Shown piece after piece: positions 16,217 through 25,165 of a stretch of 40,459 nucleotides of DNA; position 1 is the first letter of the stretch, and every line of letters begins with the position of its first letter. The notes under the pieces were generated by a model that was not told the origin of the DNA, searched no databases, and saw only the letters and a list, made by a program, of their open reading frames with translations. The stretch is from contig JAFGHC010000015.1 of assembly GCA_016939335.1 (NCBI GenBank), forward strand, positions 1-40,459. The letters are read 5' to 3'. The position numbers and the translations under genes are program-made. Source of the DNA: Candidatus Saganbacteria bacterium. Lineage in GTDB: Bacteria > Margulisbacteria > WOR-1 > O2-12-FULL-45-9 > XYB2-FULL-48-7.

Positions 16217-17722
16217 ATGAGAGTGAAAGCGCTGGCGCTGAAGAGAACGGTCGTCTATTCCGTGGTGACCGCCTTGCTGACCGGCGTGGTGCTTTCCTTC
16301 CTCCTGATCAGCGACCTCTGGCTGCGTTCCCGCACCGGGCATGGTTCGCTCCGTTTCGGCATCCTGGCGGCGTTCGCCGTCGCCCTGGTCTTTCAGCCGT
16401 TGCGCGATGCCGTGCAGCAGGTGATCGACCGGATTTTTTATAAGACCAATTATGATTATCAACGGATCCTCAGGCGTTACAGCCAGCTGATCGCCCATCC
16501 GGTGCCCGACCTCGACCGTTTCGCCCGGCTCGCCCCTTACCTTCTCTGCAAATCGATGCGGCTTTCCGGCGCTTCGGTCCTGGTGCTTGACCGCTACAGC
16601 AGCCGGTACTCCGTGCGCGCCGGCATCGGGAGCGCCGCCCGCCTGGTCGGCCTGACCCTCAACGAGGACTCGGCGCTGATCAGGGAGCTCAACGCCAAGT
16701 TCGACGACATCGGGCTGACCGACCTTGACCGTTCGCTGAAGGGGGCGCGCCGCACCAACCAGGAAAGGGCCGGTCATCTGGCGCAGATCCGGGCCGAAAT
16801 GGAAAAGCTGAACACCGTGCTGGTCATCCCCGCCATTTCCAAGAGCGGCTACTTCCATCAGCCGACGCTGCTGGCGACGATCAACCTGGGGAAGAAGCTT
16901 TCCGACGAATCGTTTTCCGAGGCCGACCTTTCTTTCCTCGAGATGATCGCCACCCAGGCGGCCTTGAGCATCGAATACGTCTTTATTCTCGATGAGTTGA
17001 AAAAGAACCAGGCGCGGGTAGTCGACACTGAAAAGCTGGCCGCCCTGGGGACGACCGTGGCCGGCATCGCCCACGAGCTGAAGAACCCGCTGACCTACCT
17101 TGAGATCGTCGCCCAGTCGCTGGCCGAAAGCTGGGACAACCCGGCCTTCAAGGAGAGCGTGATCCGCATCTTGCCGTCGGAGGTCGAGCGGATGAAACTG
17201 ATCATCGACGGCCTCTCCGACTATTCCAAGAGCCACGAACTGCGGCTCGAGCCGGTCGAGGTCACCAAGGTGCTCGACCGGACGCTGGCGATCCTGGGCT
17301 ACGAGATCAAACGGCGCGAGATCACCGTGGTCAAACATTATGCCGAGCCCGGCGCGGAGCCGGCCTTTGCGCTGGCCGATAAGGACCGGCTGATCCAGGT
17401 CTTCATGAACCTGATCGTCAACGCCCTGCAGGCGATGACCGCGGTCCGGCCGCCCGAGGGCGGCCCGGCCGGGCAGTTGTCGCTTGAAGTCAGGCGGAAG
17501 GAACAGCGGGTGGAGATCGCCGTGACCGACACCGGCCCCGGCATCCCGCAGGAAAATTTGACCAGGATCTTTGACCCGTTCTTCACCACCAAAGCGAGCG
17601 GCGCGGGCCTGGGGCTGTCGATCACCAAGAAGATCGTCGACGAGCATAACGGCTCGATCCAGATCGACAGCCGCGACGGCACGGGGGCGACTTTCACGGT
17701 CTGCCTGCCCGCCGCGGCATAG
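16217..17722 (+). CDS. Membrane sensor histidine kinase with GAF domain
   Basis: The 501-residue product has two N-terminal membrane spans (about 9-33 and 48-62), a GAF-like sensor region (about 95-255), a phosphoacceptor helix with AGIAHELKNPLTYLE (His near 286) and an HATPase domain with QVFMNLIVNALQAM, DTGPGIP and GAGLGLSI. It should autophosphorylate and pass the phosphate to a response regulator, but none is adjacent. The ligand is unknown. A ribosome site (GGGAGGAAAAGGG) precedes the start. Confidence 0.9.
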   Translation: MRVKALALKRTVVYSVVTALLTGVVLSFLLISDLWLRSRTGHGSLRFGILAAFAVALVFQPLRDAVQQVIDRIFYKTNYDYQRILRRYSQLIAHPVPDLDRFARLAPYLLCKSMRLSGASVLVLDRYSSRYSVRAGIGSAARLVGLTLNEDSALIRELNAKFDDIGLTDLDRSLKGARRTNQERAGHLAQIRAEMEKLNTVLVIPAISKSGYFHQPTLLATINLGKKLSDESFSEADLSFLEMIATQAALSIEYVFILDELKKNQARVVDTEKLAALGTTVAGIAHELKNPLTYLEIVAQSLAESWDNPAFKESVIRILPSEVERMKLIIDGLSDYSKSHELRLEPVEVTKVLDRTLAILGYEIKRREITVVKHYAEPGAEPAFALADKDRLIQVFMNLIVNALQAMTAVRPPEGGPAGQLSLEVRRKEQRVEIAVTDTGPGIPQENLTRIFDPFFTTKASGAGLGLSITKKIVDEHNGSIQIDSRDGTGATFTVCLPAAA

Positions 17723-17740
17723 CGATGGCTTCCCGATCCA

Positions 17741-17749
17741 TGCTAAAAT
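17741..17749 (+). promoter_or_regulatory. Extended -10 promoter of ileS
   Basis: TGCTAAAAT forms an extended -10 box (TAAAAT at 17744-17749). It ends 10 nt before the ileS ATG at 17760; no strong -35 box is seen and no leader with a ribosome site is possible. Confidence 0.55.
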
Positions 17750-17759
17750 AGTACTCCTT

Positions 17760-20609
17760 ATGACGGAATACAAAAAGACGCTAAACCTGCCGCAGACCGA
17801 CTTCCCGATCCGCGCCAGCGCGGCAAAAGTGGAAGAGGCATGTTTGGGAAGGTGGGCGGCGGAAGATACCTATCATAAGATAGTAGAAAGCAGAAAGTCG
17901 AACGCAGAACGCAGGTACCTTTTACATGACGGCCCCCCCTACCCCAATGGCGACATACATCTGGGGCACGCGCTCAACAAGGTCCTCAAAGATATCATCG
18001 TCAAATACAAATCCATGGCGGGCTATTATTCGCCCTACGTTCCCGGCTGGGACTGCCACGGGCTGCCGATCGAGACGCAGCTGCTGAAGGAGTCGCGAGT
18101 CACGGGTCACGAGTCGCGGGTCGATATCTTAGAATTTAGAAATAAATGCAAGGAGTACGCGCTCAAGTATGTTGATCTGCAGCGCGCCGAATTCAAAAAA
18201 CTCGGTATCTTCGGGGAATGGGACAGGCCCTACCTGACGATCGACCACAGCTACGAAGCCAAGATCATCGAGCTGTTCGGGTCTCTGGCGGAGAAAGGGT
18301 ACGTTTACCGGGGGCTGAAGCCGATCCACTGGTGCCCGACCGACCGGACGGCGCTGGCGGAGGCCGAGCTTGAGTATGAAGACGACAGGTCGCCGTCGAT
18401 CTACGTGAAATTCGAAATTCGAAACCCGAAATCCGAAGTAAATTCGAAAATAAAAAATCCGAATTTATTAACGAACTTGCCTTGGTCTGTAATCGTTTGG
18501 ACTACAACCCCTTGGACATTACCTTCAAATGTTGCTGTCGCTGCAAATGCCGACCTTGAATACGTTTTTCTGATGGTTGAGAGCCTGACCATTCCTACTG
18601 TTGGAAAAAAAGAAGTATTTATCATTGCTGAAGGATTAGTAGAAGATTTTAAAAGTCGACTTTATCATGTTGGGGCTAAATGCCATCCGATCGATAAGAC
18701 TAAAGGAGCTCTGCTTGAAGGTATCTTGGTCAAACATCCATTCATCGACAAAGAAGTCCCCGTCGTCTTAGACAACCTGGTGACACTGGAACAGGGAACC
18801 GGCTTCGTTCACATCGCCCCCGGTCACGGGATCGAAGACTACCAGGTCGGACTGAAATACAAACTGCCGATCATCATGCCGGTAGACGCTAATGGCAATT
18901 TTGACAACACCGTCCCCGATTTTCTTAAAGGCAAGAATTATAACGACGCCAACAAGCTGATCACCGATAAGATGAAAGAGAATGGGGCACTCCTGAAGCA
19001 GGAACTCATCAAACACTCCTACCCCCACTGCTGGCGCTGCAAGAACCCGGTCATCTTCCGCGCCACCGAGCAGTGGTTCGTTTCGGTCAACAAGAATAAT
19101 TTGCGGCAGAACGCCTTAAAGGCCATCGCCGACACGAAGTGGTACCCGGCCTGGGGGGAGACGCGGATCCGCGGCATGGTCGAGACCCGGCCCGACTGGT
19201 GTATTTCCAGACAGAGGTCGTGGGGTGTGCCTATTCCCGCTTTTTATTGTAAGAAATGCGGGAAGCCGTCGCTGACCGGGGTTTTCAACCAAGCGATCCG
19301 GGAACTGGTCCTCAAGGAAGGGACCAACGGTTGGTTCGCCAGAGAAGCGAAAGATATCCTGCCGGCGGGGACCAAGTGCCCGTTCTGCGGCGGGGCGGAA
19401 TTCACGAAAGAGACCGATATCCTCGACGTCTGGTTCGAATCGGGCTCGTCCTTTGCGGCGGTGCTCGATCGGCCGGCGGACCTTTATCTGGAAGGAAGCG
19501 ATCAGCATCGCGGTTGGTTCCAGTCGTCGCTGCTCATCTCCACCGGCTACCAGGGGCGCGCCCCTTTCAACGCCGTCCTGACCCACGGCTTCACGATCGA
19601 CGACAAAGGGAAAAAGATGAGCAAGTCGCTCGGCAACGTCGTTGACCCGCAGGACGTGGTGCAGCGCTACGGCGCCGACGTTCTCCGCCTCTGGGTCGCC
19701 TCGACCGACTTCCGCAACGACATGGCGGCCTCCGAGAAAATTCTTAAGCAGGTGCAGGAAGCTTATACGAAGATCCGCAACACTTGCCGGTTCCTCATAA
19801 GCAATCTCTATGATTATAGTCACGAGTCGCGGGTCGCGGGTCGCGGGTCGCTGCTGGAAATTGATAAATGGATCTTGCTGAAACTCAACCGGCTGGTCGA
19901 GAGAGTCACAAAGGCCTACGATGAGTTCGAGTTCCACGTGGTTTATCACTCGCTCTACGACTTCTGCGTCAACGACCTCTCGGCCCTTTACCTCGACATG
20001 TCGAAGGACCGGCTCTACTGCGGCGGGAAAGATTCGCCCGAGCGCCGCTCGGCCCAATTCGCCATGAACGAGATCCTCTTGACTCTCGTTAAGCTTATGG
20101 CCCCGGTTTTGTCTTTCACTTCGGAAGACATCAATAAATACATTAAATTCGAAATTCGAAATTCGAAATTCGAAGGAAAAGGAGAAAATTCGAAATTCGA
20201 ATTTGTTTCGGATTTCGATATTCGAGATTCGATATTCCTACACGACTTCCCCAAAGCCGACCCGCAGTACCTCGACGCCAAGCTGGAAGAGAGATGGGAA
20301 AAGATCATTGCCTTAAAACTTAAGGTCTACAAGGAACTCGAGGCGGTGCGCGGGCGGAAAGAGCTCGGCTCGTCGATCGAGGCGCTGGTGGAGATCGGGA
20401 CTAAAGGGCGGGAATGGGCCAGGGAAGTCGAAGCGATCCTGCCGCTGGTCTTCATCGTGGCCAAGGTTAAATTAACCGACGGTGAGGCGATCGCCGTCAA
20501 GCGCGCTCCCGGCCAGAAATGCGAACGCTGCTGGATCGTCAAAGAGGATGTCGGCTCGGATAAGCAGCGCCCGACTTTATGCGGCCGGTGCAGTTCTGTA
20601 GTTAGGTAA
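17760..20609 (+). CDS. ileS: Isoleucyl-tRNA synthetase with five repeat insertions
   Basis: IleRS charges tRNA-Ile and edits mischarged valine. The 949-residue product has the HIGH motif (PYPNGDIHLGHA), WDCHGLPIE, the editing-domain entry VWTTTPWTLPSN, the KMSKS loop and a C-terminal zinc site (CERCW and CGRCSS). The ATG at 17760 matches the family N-terminus; an upstream frame reaching into the kinase gene is not real. Five surface loops are made of short-unit repeats in frame: residues about 42-52, 111-121, 217-235, 687-698 and 796-826. Each falls in a variable loop, so catalysis should survive. The last zinc cysteines and the stop border a hexamer array. Confidence 0.97.
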   Translation: MTEYKKTLNLPQTDFPIRASAAKVEEACLGRWAAEDTYHKIVESRKSNAERRYLLHDGPPYPNGDIHLGHALNKVLKDIIVKYKSMAGYYSPYVPGWDCHGLPIETQLLKESRVTGHESRVDILEFRNKCKEYALKYVDLQRAEFKKLGIFGEWDRPYLTIDHSYEAKIIELFGSLAEKGYVYRGLKPIHWCPTDRTALAEAELEYEDDRSPSIYVKFEIRNPKSEVNSKIKNPNLLTNLPWSVIVWTTTPWTLPSNVAVAANADLEYVFLMVESLTIPTVGKKEVFIIAEGLVEDFKSRLYHVGAKCHPIDKTKGALLEGILVKHPFIDKEVPVVLDNLVTLEQGTGFVHIAPGHGIEDYQVGLKYKLPIIMPVDANGNFDNTVPDFLKGKNYNDANKLITDKMKENGALLKQELIKHSYPHCWRCKNPVIFRATEQWFVSVNKNNLRQNALKAIADTKWYPAWGETRIRGMVETRPDWCISRQRSWGVPIPAFYCKKCGKPSLTGVFNQAIRELVLKEGTNGWFAREAKDILPAGTKCPFCGGAEFTKETDILDVWFESGSSFAAVLDRPADLYLEGSDQHRGWFQSSLLISTGYQGRAPFNAVLTHGFTIDDKGKKMSKSLGNVVDPQDVVQRYGADVLRLWVASTDFRNDMAASEKILKQVQEAYTKIRNTCRFLISNLYDYSHESRVAGRGSLLEIDKWILLKLNRLVERVTKAYDEFEFHVVYHSLYDFCVNDLSALYLDMSKDRLYCGGKDSPERRSAQFAMNEILLTLVKLMAPVLSFTSEDINKYIKFEIRNSKFEGKGENSKFEFVSDFDIRDSIFLHDFPKADPQYLDAKLEERWEKIIALKLKVYKELEAVRGRKELGSSIEALVEIGTKGREWAREVEAILPLVFIVAKVKLTDGEAIAVKRAPGQKCERCWIVKEDVGSDKQRPTLCGRCSSVVR
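17883..17915. repeat. Heptamer array inside ileS (1 of 5)
   Basis: Units GTAGAAA, GCAGAAA, GTCGAAC and GCAGAAC run in 7-bp register. They encode ESRKSNAERR just before the LHDGPPY motif, a variable loop in the family. Confidence 0.8.
18090..18123. repeat. Heptamer array inside ileS (2 of 5)
   Basis: Units of the type GAGTCGC, GAGTCAC and GGGTCAC encode ESRVTGHESRV, in the linker after WDCHGLPIE. The same family occurs at 19818-19851 and, reverse complemented, in trpA and leuS. Confidence 0.9.
18408..18465. repeat. Heptamer array inside ileS (3 of 5)
   Basis: AATTCGA-type units (with AACCCGA, AATCCGA variants) encode KFEIRNPKSEVNSKIKNPN in the loop entering the editing domain. The DNA is far more AT-rich than the surrounding gene. 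Confidence 0.9.
19818..19851. repeat. Heptamer array inside ileS (4 of 5)
   Basis: Units AGTCAC, GAGTCGC and three consecutive GGGTCGC encode [11 protein letters not shown] between the NLYDY and LEIDKWIL segments. Confidence 0.9.
20146..20238. repeat. Heptamer array inside ileS (5 of 5)
   Basis: TTCGAAA units (three exact, then TTCGGAT, TTCGATA and TTCGAGA forms) encode about 31 residues beginning KFEIRNSKFEGKG. They lie after the anticodon-binding helices and before the FLHDFPK strand. It is the longest intragenic array. Confidence 0.92.
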
Positions 20610-20721
20610 GGGTATCGATCAGAAGGGTACCGGTCGAGGTCGAGGTAAGGGTATCGGCCCCGGTAAAGGTGCCGGTCGAGGTAAGGGTATCGGTCCCGGT
20701 AAGGGCACCGGTCGAGGTAAG
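20605..20721. repeat. Hexamer (GGTNNN) tandem array at the end of ileS
   Basis: About 18 near-consecutive 6-bp units of the form GGTNNN run from the ileS stop: GGTAAG, GGTATC, GGTACC, GGTCGA, GGTCCC. A larger unit of about 36 bp (GGTCGA GGTAAG GGTATC...) is repeated roughly three times. The first unit supplies the ileS stop codon (GGTAAG contains TAA). No promoter or terminator is seen. Confidence 0.9.
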
Positions 20722-20733
20722 TTACTCCCATTA

Positions 20734-20904
20734 TTAATTAACCACGACGGTTGTCTTCGCCCGCAGGACAGAAGCGGAAACAATAAATTTGTTATTGTTA
20801 ATCGGGCACTGCTGCAACCCAAACCGATCCGTAAATTCCTCATGATCTGTTCCTACCCCCTTATTTTGAACCCGCTTGATTATCGCCCGCCGGCGGCGGG
20901 AATT
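20734..20904 (-). pseudogene. Possible coding remnant downstream of the 20914 gene
   Basis: Read on the minus strand, this stretch is open and looks like protein (GVGTDHEEFTDRFGLQQC, later FIVSASVLRAKTTVVVN, stop at 20734). It is in the same frame as the gene ending at 20914 but separated from it by two stops (TAG at 20914, TGA at 20905). It has no start codon of its own in that frame. It may be the decayed C-terminus of that gene or a fragment of another. A competing frame with ATG 20843 and a ribosome-like GGGGG is also open for 74 codons into the hexamer array and looks less natural. Confidence 0.25.
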
Positions 20905-20913
20905 TCAGCTAAA

Positions 20914-22089
20914 CTATCCGCGGCCGCTGTAGTATTGCCGCCGGACAGACAGCAGAAATTCCGGCAGCAAAGTTTCCTCCATATTTTTCTTCGCGGCCTC
21001 CCGATAAAGGATCGCCACGACCGCGAACTGCCGGTCGGAAAAGTCGCCCACCCGTTGAGATAACTTGACGGTGCCGGCCAAAGTGTCTTCAATCCCGTTT
21101 TTCGCCATCCTCGCGGCACTGATGGGGCACGGGGCGCCGAGCAGCAACTCTTTTTCCTCCGGGAGATACCAGCTGTCTTTTTCGATCAGGCTGACCCCCT
21201 CAAGCCAGAGATTGACCAGTTTGACGGTCTTAAAAGAAGCCATCAGGCGGCGGCTGAAATAATCGCGGGCGTAGAGATCGAGCAGTTTGAATGAACGCCG
21301 GAAACCTTCCACGTTATAGAGAAAGAGGTCGGCCAGGCGCTTTTCATCGCTTTCGAGCAGCTTCCTGTCGATCAGCGACTCATAATGCGGGCCATAATTC
21401 AGGACCGGCGCTTCCTTGGCCGGATAGATCCGCTGCCGTCCGGTCCCGGCATCGGTATCGGGCATTATGCCCAGACATTCCCCGTCTGAAGTGATGACCA
21501 GTTTATTATCACGGCGGCTGACCGCGAGCCGGTCCGCCTGGAAGCGCGATTCTTCCGCCAGCTGGAGGACATAGCTGGCGGCGATCCTTTTATCATCCAC
21601 AAAAACGTCCGGCCGCAGCGGCAGTTCCTCCGGCCACGCCCAGAGATCGGGGGGCGGCACGTGCTGCTTTTTGATGGCCTGAAGCGGCACCGGCCCCAGC
21701 CCGGTGAAGATCTTTTCAGCCGCCAGGCTGCGTTCGCCGCCGTGCACATTGACCACCCGGCCTTCAACGGAGAGGACCTGGCCATCGCGCAGAATTCCCC
21801 CCTCCGGGTTGATGTATACGGTATCGAGTACTTTATTCCCCTGCGGGGTCGTTTCAAAAACTCTCAAGCCGCTGTGCGTTCTTCCCGCGCTTATTTGCAC
21901 GAATATTTCCACAAACAGACGGCCATTATCAAGCGCCTCGCCATAACGCGGATTATGCCTGTTGAAAACGATCTTCAAACCATAGAATTTGGCGTGGCCC
22001 GCCGATCTCACTGCCTGCAGGCCGTAGCTCCGTTTATTCCCCATCGGCCTCATCCACGGCGGCCTGATCGTCGGCATATTTCCTCTCAT
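20914..22089 (-). CDS. Hypothetical protein, 391 residues
   Basis: I do not recognise this protein. It has no signal peptide or membrane span. The first third looks beta-rich (KFYGLKIVFNRHNPRYGE, LFVEIFVQISAGR, LSVEGRVVNVHGGERS). The rest is mixed helix and strand, with a long stretch of charged residues around SLIDRKLLESDEKRLADL. Two starts are possible: ATG 22089 (AAGGTG 8 nt upstream) and ATG 22077 (GAGAGGA 3 nt upstream). It stands alone, flanked by repeats on both sides, with its own strand orientation. Codon use is normal for the window. Confidence 0.7.
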   Translation of the reverse strand: MRGNMPTIRPPWMRPMGNKRSYGLQAVRSAGHAKFYGLKIVFNRHNPRYGEALDNGRLFVEIFVQISAGRTHSGLRVFETTPQGNKVLDTVYINPEGGILRDGQVLSVEGRVVNVHGGERSLAAEKIFTGLGPVPLQAIKKQHVPPPDLWAWPEELPLRPDVFVDDKRIAASYVLQLAEESRFQADRLAVSRRDNKLVITSDGECLGIMPDTDAGTGRQRIYPAKEAPVLNYGPHYESLIDRKLLESDEKRLADLFLYNVEGFRRSFKLLDLYARDYFSRRLMASFKTVKLVNLWLEGVSLIEKDSWYLPEEKELLLGAPCPISAARMAKNGIEDTLAGTVKLSQRVGDFSDRQFAVVAILYREAAKKNMEETLLPEFLLSVRRQYYSGRG

Positions 22090-22164
22090 TCTTATTTCAC
22101 CTTGCTTAATTATCAGACGGAACGGCCGGAAATTTCAGGGTTTCAGGAATAAGGGGGAAGAAAA

Positions 22165-22191
22165 GGCCTCTCGCGCCCTTTGTTCCGTCTT

Positions 22192-22207
<16 letters not shown>
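22165..22207. repeat. Word repeat (CCTTTGTTCCGTCTTTTGTCC family) overlapping the ahcY promoter
   Basis: This is the reverse complement of the purine-rich words at 12408-12483. Its TTTGTCCCGCC word contains the TTGTCC that serves as -35 box for ahcY. Confidence 0.65.
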
Positions 22208-23502
<1,295 letters not shown>

Positions 23503-23510
23503 GGGAAATG

Positions 23511-23538
23511 ACGAATTACGAATGCCGAATGACGAATG
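23511..23538. repeat. Four-unit heptamer array after ahcY
   Basis: Units ACGAATT, ACGAATG, CCGAATG and ACGAATG follow in exact 7-bp register between ahcY and the DUF5665 gene. Confidence 0.9.
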
Positions 23539-23554
23539 AAGGTAGAGCTATTTA

Positions 23555-23827
23555 ATGGGGGATGAAGAGAATAAATTGCTGGAAGCGCTCGAGCGGGTCA
23601 GGCGGGACAAACACCAGCCGTGGCGCTACATCGGTTTCACTCTTCTGAACGGGATCGCGCAGGGGGTCGGGATGGCGCTTGGCGCAACGATCTTTCTCGG
23701 GCTGGCCATCTGGCTGCTCAACCTCATTCTTTCGCATCTGGTCGGTTTCCCCGTTCTCGGCTCTTACGCCAGCGAGCTGACCAAGATCATCGACAGCTCC
23801 GTCCGGCACGGGCCGCGCCACCGCTGA
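23555..23827 (+). CDS. DUF5665 family small membrane protein
   Basis: The 90-residue product has an acidic N-terminal helix, HQPWRYIGFTLLNGIAQGVGMALGAT (the family signature around Gly-rich GxxxGxGxxxGAT) and one long hydrophobic span (about 38-68). The family is of unknown function. Its stop overlaps the lspA start (TGATG), so it is coupled to lipoprotein processing genes, which may only reflect operon packing. Confidence 0.75.
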   Translation: MGDEENKLLEALERVRRDKHQPWRYIGFTLLNGIAQGVGMALGATIFLGLAIWLLNLILSHLVGFPVLGSYASELTKIIDSSVRHGPRHR

Positions 23828-24282
23828 TGCTCTTTTACTCGGCCGCCGCCCTGATCGCCGCTCTCGACCAGCTCGTGAAATATCTGGTCGTGCAGCACCT
23901 GGCGCCCGGCCAGTCGCTGCCGCTCCTCGGCCGCGCCGTCCGGCTCACCTACGTGCGCAACACCGGGGCCGCCTTCTCGCTCTTCACCGGCTATTCTTCC
24001 TACCTGGCGCTGGCCGGCCTGATCGTGGCGGTCGCGGTGATCGTCTGGCACACGCGCACTTCGCCGCGCGACCGGCGGCTGCAGTTCGCCCTGGCCGCGG
24101 TCCTCGGCGGCAGCCTCGGCAACCTGCTCGACCGCCTGTTGCGCTCTTACGTTGTCGATTATCTCGACTTAACCGTCTGGCCGGTCTTCAACCTGGCCGA
24201 CGTCATGATCAATCTCGGCGTCCTGCTGCTGGCCTGGAGACTTTTTCACAAAGAGGTGAACAATGTTTCCGGTACTGTTTAA
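23827..24282 (+). CDS. lspA: Lipoprotein signal peptidase (signal peptidase II)
   Basis: LspA cleaves the signal peptide of prolipoproteins after Lgt has lipidated the cysteine. The 151-residue product has four membrane spans, TYVRNTGAAFSLF, GGSLGNLLDRLLRSYVVDYLD and FNLADVMI; the Asp in VVDYLD and in FNLAD are the catalytic pair. The start at 23827 (TGATG overlap) fits the family; a longer frame upstream is out of register with real sequence. It overlaps lgt by 20 bp, placing both lipoprotein enzymes together. Confidence 0.96.
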   Translation: MLFYSAAALIAALDQLVKYLVVQHLAPGQSLPLLGRAVRLTYVRNTGAAFSLFTGYSSYLALAGLIVAVAVIVWHTRTSPRDRRLQFALAAVLGGSLGNLLDRLLRSYVVDYLDLTVWPVFNLADVMINLGVLLLAWRLFHKEVNNVSGTV

Positions 24283-25024
24283 GTTCGGCGGGCTGGAGCT
24301 CCGCTCTTACGGCTTCTTCGTGGCGCTCGGCTTTGCGGCGGGCATTCTCGTTTCCTTCGTCTACGCCCGGCGTGAAAAGATCGCCCGCCAGCTCATTCTC
24401 GACCTGGCGCTCTGGGTAATTATCGCTTCGGTCGCCGGCGCGCGCCTGGTCTATGTCCTCGGCCAGTGGGATTATTACCGGCGGAACCTCCCGGAAATCA
24501 TCATGCTGCAGAACGGCGGGCTGGTTTTCCTCGGCGGACTGCTGCTTGCCCTGCTGACCGTTTACCTGTTCGCCCGGCGGCGCCGGCTGCCGCTCCTCAA
24601 ACTGCTTGACGCGCTGACGCCCGGCACGGCGCTCGGCTACGCCATCGGGCGGCTCGGCTGTTTCCTCAACGGCTGCTGCTTCGGCCTGCCGACGACAATG
24701 CCCTGGGCAATCGTTTTCCCCCGCGGCTCGCTGGCGGCGGCTTATTGCCCGGACACCGCGCTGCACCCGACCCAGCTTTACGCGTCGCTCTCGATGCTGT
24801 TCGCGTTCCTCGCGCTTGTCTGGCTTTACCGGGCCAAAAAGTTCGGCGGGCAGATTCTTTTTTCCGGGCTGGTCTTTTACTCTCTTTACCGCTTTGTGAT
24901 CGAGTTTTTCCGCTTCAGCCCGCTCCGCTGGCTGGCGCTGACGCCGTCGCAATGGCTGGTGATCCCGCTCTTTGTCCTGGGGATCTGGGGGCTGGTTCAC
25001 TTTGGCCGGTACAGAAGTTTGTAA
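24263..25024 (+). CDS. lgt: Prolipoprotein diacylglyceryl transferase
   Basis: Lgt transfers diacylglycerol from phosphatidylglycerol to the lipobox cysteine. The 253-residue product has about seven spans, the N-terminal ELRSYGFFVALGFAAG, the signature GRLGCFLNGCCFG with the essential Arg, and HPTQLYASL. An AAAGAGG ribosome site lies inside lspA. It ends before a cluster of three small palindromes. Confidence 0.96.
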   Translation: MFPVLFKFGGLELRSYGFFVALGFAAGILVSFVYARREKIARQLILDLALWVIIASVAGARLVYVLGQWDYYRRNLPEIIMLQNGGLVFLGGLLLALLTVYLFARRRRLPLLKLLDALTPGTALGYAIGRLGCFLNGCCFGLPTTMPWAIVFPRGSLAAAYCPDTALHPTQLYASLSMLFAFLALVWLYRAKKFGGQILFSGLVFYSLYRFVIEFFRFSPLRWLALTPSQWLVIPLFVLGIWGLVHFGRYRSL

Positions 25025-25030
25025 TCGAGA

Positions 25031-25149
25031 CCCCATACTCATACTTTAGTATGGGGAATATAATTACAATAATTCCCCACACTTCAGTGTGGGGATACTG
25101 TAATATACTGACAAAAGCGAAGGCCGAGACCCCATACTAAAGTATGGGG
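25031..25149. repeat. Cluster of three small palindromes (BIME-like)
   Basis: Three copies of the CCCCAYACT/AGTRTGGGG palindrome fill the lgt-rluD gap: 25031-25056 (with a partial internal duplication CATACT), 25075-25094 and 25130-25149. Flanks show alternating orientation. The arms of the second copy read CACACT/AGTGTG where the others read CATACT/AGTATG, so both sides changed together. Confidence 0.92.
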
Positions 25150-25151
25150 AA

Positions 25152-25157
25152 TATACT
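25152..25157 (+). promoter_or_regulatory. Possible -10 box of rluD
   Basis: TATACT ends 8 nt before ATG 25166, right after the last palindrome. No -35 box is clear, and no ribosome site precedes the ATG, so a leaderless message is possible. Confidence 0.4.
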
Positions 25158-25165
25158 ATAAAAGC

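Noticed and set aside
17571-17759. Extended N-terminus for ileS reaching into the kinase gene
   Set aside because: Upstream part is an out-of-frame read of the kinase; ATG 17760 matches the IleRS start and follows a -10 box.
16127-17773. 548-codon open frame opposite the histidine kinase
   Set aside because: High GC makes long antisense frames; the plus-strand kinase has all family motifs and a ribosome site, the antisense product has no recognisable motif.
20619-20843. 74-residue minus-strand ORF rich in Pro, Leu and Arg
   Set aside because: Most of it translates the hexamer repeat array; only the first part has any ribosome-site support.
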